A stretch of DNA of 8,925 nt, taken from assembly GCA_024711185.1 (NCBI GenBank), contig JANJTI010000117.1:1-8925 (forward strand), written 5' to 3'. The translations under genes and the position numbers were made by a program. The notes beneath the pieces are model-generated. The model saw only the letters and a program-made list of their open reading frames with translations. It did no database searches and was not told where the DNA came from. Origin of the DNA: Brevundimonas sp. (lineage in GTDB: Bacteria; Pseudomonadota; Alphaproteobacteria; Caulobacterales; Caulobacteraceae). How positions within the stretch are numbered: the first letter of the stretch is position 1; each line of letters begins with the position of its first letter. Shown one piece after another: positions 4,831 to 8,925 of this stretch.

Positions 4831-7011
4831 TCAGGCCCGCTGCCAGCCCTTGTCGACCGCCCAGATGGCGAAGGCGTAGTCATGGGCGACCTCCTTCAGG
4901 TAGTCGAAGCGCCCCGAGGCGCCGCCGTGGCCGGCCTCCATGTTGATCTTCAGCAGCACCGTCTTGCCGGTGGTTGTCGCCGGCCTGAGCCGCGCAACCC
5001 CCTTCTCCGGCTCCCAGTAGGTCACACGGGGGTCCGAGAGGCCGCCGGTGGCCAGCACGGCGGGGTAGGCCTGCGGCCTCACCTGGTCGTAGGGGCTGTA
5101 GGAGAACATGTAGTCGTAGGCCTCGGGATCCTCGATCGGATTGCCCCACTCCGGCCACTCCGGCGGCGTCAGCGGCAGCGAGGTGTCGCTCATGGTGTTG
5201 ATGACGTCGACGAAGGGGACCTGGCCGATCACGCCCGCCCAAAGTTCCGGCCGCATGTTGGTCACCGCCCCGACCAGCAGGCCGCCGGCCGACCCGCCCT
5301 GGGCGACGATGTTCCCGGCGCGGGCGTAGCGGCGCTCGATCAGGTGCTCGGCCGCGGCGATGAAGTCGGTGAAGGTGTTCTTCTTGCTGAACCGTCGGGC
5401 CGACAGGAACCAGTTCCAGCCCTTGTCCGAGCCCCCGCGGATGTGGGCGATGGCGTAGATCCAGCCGCGGTCCACCAGCGACAGCCGGTTGGTCGAGAAG
5501 CTGGCCGGCATCGGAATGCCGTAGGAGCCGTAGCCGTAGAGCAGCAGGGGCGCCGACCCGTCGACCGGCGTGCTCTTCCGGCGCAGCACCGTCACCGGCA
5601 CCAGCTCCCCGTCGCTCGCCGGGGCGTTCAGCCGCTCGACGACATAGTCGGCCGGATCGTGGCCCGACGGCACCTCCTGCACCTTGCGCAGGGTCCGCTG
5701 GCGGGTGGCGAGGTCGTAGTCGTAGGTCGAGGTCGGGGTGGACGGCGAGTTGTAGCCGTAACGCATGACCGTGGTGTCGAACTCCGAGGCTCCGCCCAGC
5801 GACAGGGCGTAAGCGGGTTCGCCGACGGCGATCTCGTGCTCGGCGCCGGAGCGGTCGCGGATGACGATCTTCGTGTTGGCGTCGGCCCGCTCCTGCCGGC
5901 CGAGGAAGTCCTTCACCAGAGCGACGCCCTCGATGAAGCGGCCGGGCGTGTGCGGCACCAGATCCTTCCAGTTCGCCTTCGCCGGCGCCTCGGTTGGCGC
6001 CTCGACGATCTTGAAGTCGACGGCCTCGTCGGTGTTGGTGCGGATCACCCAGCGATCGCCCCAGTGGTCGGCGTCGTAGCGGCGGGCGGTCAGGCGCGGC
6101 TCCAGCACGCGCGGCGTTCCGGCCAGGTCGTCGGCAGGCAGGTAGCGGACCTCCGAGGTCTCCTGGTTCTCGATCGAGACCAGTACGAAGCGGTCGTCGG
6201 CCGTGCGGCCGACGCCGATGAACATGCCCTCGTCCTCCTCCTCGTAGACGAGGGTGGTCTCACCGCCGCGCGCCGGACGGCGGAAGATCTTGTCGGGGCG
6301 TCCGTTGTCGTTGCGATTGGTCCAGAAGATCCAGCGGCTGTCAGGCGAGAAGGTGAAGTTGCCGTTGGCGGACTGGATCGGTTCGGGCAGCACCTCGCCG
6401 GTGGCGAGGTCCTTGACGTAAATCTGGTGCACCTCCGATCCCTGGGCGTCCTCGGCGTAGGCGAACAGGCTGTGGTCGGGGCTGTGGTCGGCGCTCGACA
6501 CCTCGGAGTAGGCCTTTCCGGCCGCCAGGGCGTTGGCGTCCAGCAGCACCACCTCGCCATCCTCGCGACCGCGCGGACGACGGCAGAACAGGGGATGCTG
6601 GTCGCCGGTGCGGTAGCGGGTGTAGTACTCCCACGGGCCGTCGGGGGCGGGGACGGAACTGTCGTCCTCCTTGATGCGCCCCTTCATCTCCTCGAACATC
6701 TGGTTCTGCAGCGGCACGGTCGAGGCCATCATCGCCTCGCGATAGGCGTTCTCGGCGGTCAGATGCTCCTTCACGTCCGCCTTGATCAGGCTCGGATCGC
6801 GCAGCACCGCCTGCCAGTTGTCGTCCTTCATCCACTGGTACTCGTCGACGCGAGTGCGCCCCAGCTGCTCGATGGTGACGGGGATCTTCTTCGCGACGGG
6901 CGGGACAGGACGGCCCTGGGACATCGAGGCTCCGGAAGCTTGGACGGTGGAGGGGAGGGTGGACGCCGCGAGCGCGGCGGAGGCGGTGGCGAGCAGGTCA
7001 CGACGATTCAT
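4831..7011 (-). CDS. ptrB: Oligopeptidase B (S9A prolyl-oligopeptidase family) with Tat signal
   Basis: This serine peptidase cuts short peptides after Arg or Lys. The protein has 726 residues, about 40 more than cytoplasmic family members; the extra length is an N-terminal signal. MNRRDLLATAS followed by an Ala-rich core and VQA (23-25) fits a twin-arginine signal, so a folded periplasmic enzyme is expected. After it come the family start (DEYQWMKDD, about 56-64), a beta-propeller rich in DSRWIFW- and YLPADDL-like strands, and a C-terminal alpha/beta hydrolase domain. The triad is S574 in GGSAGG, D660 in LSDPRV and H695 in GHGGASGRFD. The ATG at 7011 has GGGGA 7 bases ahead. It is divergent from the trypsin-like protease gene and leads the pair with the acetyltransferase. 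Confidence 0.95.
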   Translation of the reverse strand: MNRRDLLATASAALAASTLPSTVQASGASMSQGRPVPPVAKKIPVTIEQLGRTRVDEYQWMKDDNWQAVLRDPSLIKADVKEHLTAENAYREAMMASTVPLQNQMFEEMKGRIKEDDSSVPAPDGPWEYYTRYRTGDQHPLFCRRPRGREDGEVVLLDANALAAGKAYSEVSSADHSPDHSLFAYAEDAQGSEVHQIYVKDLATGEVLPEPIQSANGNFTFSPDSRWIFWTNRNDNGRPDKIFRRPARGGETTLVYEEEDEGMFIGVGRTADDRFVLVSIENQETSEVRYLPADDLAGTPRVLEPRLTARRYDADHWGDRWVIRTNTDEAVDFKIVEAPTEAPAKANWKDLVPHTPGRFIEGVALVKDFLGRQERADANTKIVIRDRSGAEHEIAVGEPAYALSLGGASEFDTTVMRYGYNSPSTPTSTYDYDLATRQRTLRKVQEVPSGHDPADYVVERLNAPASDGELVPVTVLRRKSTPVDGSAPLLLYGYGSYGIPMPASFSTNRLSLVDRGWIYAIAHIRGGSDKGWNWFLSARRFSKKNTFTDFIAAAEHLIERRYARAGNIVAQGGSAGGLLVGAVTNMRPELWAGVIGQVPFVDVINTMSDTSLPLTPPEWPEWGNPIEDPEAYDYMFSYSPYDQVRPQAYPAVLATGGLSDPRVTYWEPEKGVARLRPATTTGKTVLLKINMEAGHGGASGRFDYLKEVAHDYAFAIWAVDKGWQRA
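4890..4896 (-). promoter_or_regulatory. Consensus Shine-Dalgarno inside the oligopeptidase B gene
   Basis: On the minus strand AAGGAGG lies 6 bases before an ATG at 4883 that is in frame with the acetyltransferase. The same bases encode Lys-Glu-Val near the C-terminus of oligopeptidase B, so the match may come from protein constraint. It could feed ribosomes to the acetyltransferase from within the upstream gene, giving a 205-residue form. Confidence 0.35.
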
Positions 7012-7088
7012 GTCAGGGTCCCCGATTTGGCGCCGGACCTTGTGCGCGGCGCGGCCTCGCCGTCAAATGAACAAAGGCCGCTGGCGGG
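7012..7088. promoter_or_regulatory. Divergent promoter region of oligopeptidase B and the trypsin-like protease
   Basis: Seventy-seven bases separate the two starts. On the minus strand TTGACG (7066-7061) matches the -35 of caulobacterial housekeeping promoters, but the -10 that should follow is poor (GCGCACAA at a 13-base spacing). On the plus strand TTGTGC (7040-7045) and TCAAAT (7063-7068), 17 bases apart, are a weak pair that would overlap the leftward -35. The two promoters would then compete. The short spacing is certain; the exact boxes are not. Confidence 0.3.
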
Positions 7089-7907
7089 ATGAGTGCGATG
7101 TTCGACCTGCAGATTCCTCCGCCGCCCACGGCCGAGATCATCGAGGCCCGGCCCGCATGGGACCTGACGCTCGGCCTCGTCGCCGCCACCGTGCAGATCG
7201 ATCAGGTGCTGGCGGACGGCGCCAGTCGGCGGGTGGGAGCCGCCTTCCTGGTCGACGCGCCGGGGCCCGACGGCCTGCCGCGCACCGTGATGGTCACGGC
7301 GGCTCATGTGCTGGAGGGCATGCCCGCGGCGGCGGCCCGCATCGGCTGGCGCACGCAGGTCTCCGGCGGCGGCTGGCGCTTTGCTCCGGAGCCGCTCGCC
7401 ATCCGTGAGGAAGACGGCGCCCCGCGCTGGACGCGACACCCCGAACGGGACGTCGCCGTCATGACCGTCTCCGCTCCGGCGGAGTTCGCCCGCGCCGCAC
7501 TGCCCCTCGGCTGGCTCGCCGGGCCGGAGGCGCTGGACGTCTGGCAGGTCGGGCCCGGCGACGAACTGATGACGCTCGGCTACCCGCACGGCTACGCCGC
7601 CAACAAGGTGGGTTTCCCGATCCTGCGCGTCGGCCGGGTGGCCTCGTGGCCGCTTACCCCGATCGCCGAGTTCCCCACCTTCCTTCTCGATTTCGCCGTC
7701 TTCCCCGGCAACTCCGGCGGGCCGGTGTTCTGGACGCCGGCTGCTCGCAAGCTGCCGGGAACGACGCAGCCGGATCACCCCTTCGTCGCCGGCGTGCTGG
7801 TCCAGTCGATGCAGGTCGGCGGACGCGATGTCGGCATCGGCATCGTGGCGCACGCCGACTATATCCGCGAGGCCATCGCCCTGATGGACGCGCCAGCCGG
7901 ACCCTAG
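7089..7907 (+). CDS. Trypsin-like (S1-fold) serine protease without signal peptide
   Basis: The protein has 272 residues. The triad is readable: H73 in VTAAHVLEG, D121 in RDVAVM, and S209 in FPGNSGGPVF (oxyanion loop 207-213). GYPHGY (164-169) before the serine loop is also usual in bacterial trypsin-like proteins of the HtrA type, but no PDZ domain follows. The chain ends with a strand pair (FVAGVLVQSM, VGIGIVAHADYI) that closes the second barrel. The N-terminus (MSAMFDLQIPPPP) has no signal or membrane segment, so the protein is probably cytoplasmic, unlike most relatives. ATG 7089 is the first start after the in-frame stop at 7068-7070; a second ATG at 7098 is possible, and neither has a strong ribosome site. 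Its substrate is unknown. It lies divergent from oligopeptidase B, and its stop overlaps the convergent acyl-CoA dehydrogenase stop in CTAG. Confidence 0.88.
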   Translation: MSAMFDLQIPPPPTAEIIEARPAWDLTLGLVAATVQIDQVLADGASRRVGAAFLVDAPGPDGLPRTVMVTAAHVLEGMPAAAARIGWRTQVSGGGWRFAPEPLAIREEDGAPRWTRHPERDVAVMTVSAPAEFARAALPLGWLAGPEALDVWQVGPGDELMTLGYPHGYAANKVGFPILRVGRVASWPLTPIAEFPTFLLDFAVFPGNSGGPVFWTPAARKLPGTTQPDHPFVAGVLVQSMQVGGRDVGIGIVAHADYIREAIALMDAPAGP

Positions 7908-8925
7908 CCGGCGAGCACCTCGACGCTCATCCGCTCCAGCAGGGCGCCGCCCTGACCGACGGCGGCGAGGCGGCTGGAGACGTGGCCCAGCACATTGGCG
8001 GCGTAGACTTCGTAGAGCGTGATCTTGCCCTCAAGCCAGGTCGGGTCGCCCTGGCCGGCGTCCAGTTCCGCCCGCGCCCACAAGGCCCCGCGCGCCAGCA
8101 TCCAGCCGCCGGTCACGTCGCCCAGCAGCTTGAGATAGGCATCGGCCGCCGTCAGCACGTCCGCCGCACGGCCGGGGTCGGCCTTGGCGTCGAGCAGCCA
8201 CAGGGTGGCGTCCTCGACCGCCTCGATGGCGTTGGCCATGCGCTCGACCGGCTTGCCGGCGTAGAGCCGCGGCAGCTCGGCCAGGGTGACCTTCATGTCG
8301 GCGATCAGCGCCCTGGCCGCCTCGCCGCCGTCCTGCGACAGCTTGCGGCCGACGAGATCCATGGCCTGGATGCCGTTGGTGCCCTCGTAGATCGGGGCGA
8401 TGCGGGCGTCGCGATAGTACTGGGCCGCGCCGGTCTCCTCGATGAAGCCCATGCCGCCGTGCACCTGCACGCCCAGCGAAGCCACCTCGACGCCGATGTC
8501 GGTCGACCAGGCCTTTGCGACAGGGGTGAACAGATCCTCGCGCCCCTTCCAGAAACGCCGCTCGATTTCGTCGGCGGAATGGCGGGCGAGATCGGCGGCC
8601 ACGCCGGTGGACAGGCAGATGGCGCGGGCCGCGGCGATCTTCGCCTTCATCACCGACAGCATGCGGCGCACGTCCGGGTGATCGACGATCGGCGCCGCCT
8701 GGCCGGTCCAGACCGAACGACCCTGCACCCGATCGCGGGCGTATGCGAGAGCATGTTGATACGCCCGCTCGGCGATGGCGACGCCCTCGACGCCCACGGC
8801 CAGGCGGGCGGCGTTCATCATGACGAACATGTGCGACAGGCCTTCGTTGGGCCGCCCCACCAGCTCGGCCGTCGCGCCCTCGTAGGCCATCACGCAGGTC
8901 GGCGAGCCGTGGATGCCCAGCTTGT
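7904..8925 (-). CDS. Acyl-CoA dehydrogenase, DmdC/FadE-like, partial (N-terminus beyond window)
   Basis: This FAD enzyme makes the 2,3-double bond in an acyl-CoA. The last 339 residues are in the window and the frame is open through the right edge, reading KLGIHGSPTCVMAYEG at the border, so the true start lies outside and the GTG at 8893 is not it. Visible are MMNAARLAVGVEGVAIAERA, the helical domain, QVHGGMGFIEETGAAQYYRD, and IYEGTNGIQAMDL, whose Glu (codon 8386-8384) is the expected catalytic base. About 150 residues follow the catalytic region, as in the roughly 590-600-residue acyl-CoA dehydrogenases with an extra C-terminal helical domain (DmdC-like, including methylmercaptopropionyl-CoA dehydrogenases). 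The substrate cannot be told from this part. It is convergent with the trypsin-like gene. Confidence 0.93.
   Translation of the reverse strand, partial: KLGIHGSPTCVMAYEGATAELVGRPNEGLSHMFVMMNAARLAVGVEGVAIAERAYQHALAYARDRVQGRSVWTGQAAPIVDHPDVRRMLSVMKAKIAAARAICLSTGVAADLARHSADEIERRFWKGREDLFTPVAKAWSTDIGVEVASLGVQVHGGMGFIEETGAAQYYRDARIAPIYEGTNGIQAMDLVGRKLSQDGGEAARALIADMKVTLAELPRLYAGKPVERMANAIEAVEDATLWLLDAKADPGRAADVLTAADAYLKLLGDVTGGWMLARGALWARAELDAGQGDPTWLEGKITLYEVYAANVLGHVSSRLAAVGQGGALLERMSVEVLAG

Noticed and set aside
4777..7092. A 771-codon open frame on the plus strand, antisense to oligopeptidase B.
   Set aside because: It is an Arg/Gly/Val/Asp-rich shadow produced by codon bias in GC-rich DNA; the other strand holds a full catalytic enzyme.

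Overview
This is a GC-rich (roughly 70%) bacterial chromosomal segment with dense coding, little intergenic DNA and no insertion sequence, CRISPR array or phage gene visible. The codon bias, a PhyR-like stand-alone receiver beside a short HisKA_2-type kinase-like gene, a Tat-exported oligopeptidase B and a DmdC/FadE-type acyl-CoA dehydrogenase fit an alphaproteobacterium. Caulobacterales (a Brevundimonas- or Phenylobacterium-like genome) is my best guess, by inference only.

Left part (1-2200). A divergent class I ketol-acid reductoisomerase (IlvC-type) runs rightward. It keeps all catalytic residues, but its recognisable N-terminus has no ordinary start codon. Next comes an exported protein with a Thr-rich spacer and two tandem AprI/Inh-like protease-inhibitor-type beta-barrel domains, followed by a hairpin with a short T run. 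A leftward tRNA-Pro(CGG) follows.

Middle part (2200-4270). A hairpin-rich spacer of 187 bases leads to tRNA-Gln(TTG). A 79-residue orphan protein comes next and ends in a CTAG tetramer that also supplies the stop of a leftward 80-residue acidic orphan. That orphan lies 42 bases downstream of a leftward 199-residue kinase-like protein with an intact ATP-binding domain but no phosphoacceptor histidine. The kinase-like gene is divergent from a stand-alone receiver gene, and the 127 bases between them carry a cluster of GGAC/GTCC half-sites. The acidic orphan, kinase-like protein and receiver look like one small signalling locus. This is the best candidate here for something not well described.

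Right part (4266-8925). A leftward pair encodes oligopeptidase B (S9A, with a twin-arginine signal) and, 7 bases after it, a GNAT acetyltransferase of the phosphinothricin/methionine-sulfone type. Divergent from oligopeptidase B, 77 bases away, is a trypsin-like serine protease with no signal peptide. That gene again shares a CTAG stop overlap with a convergent acyl-CoA dehydrogenase gene, which is cut by the right edge of the window.

No stretch of more than 300 bases lacks a gene. The longest gene-free stretch is 2199-2385.
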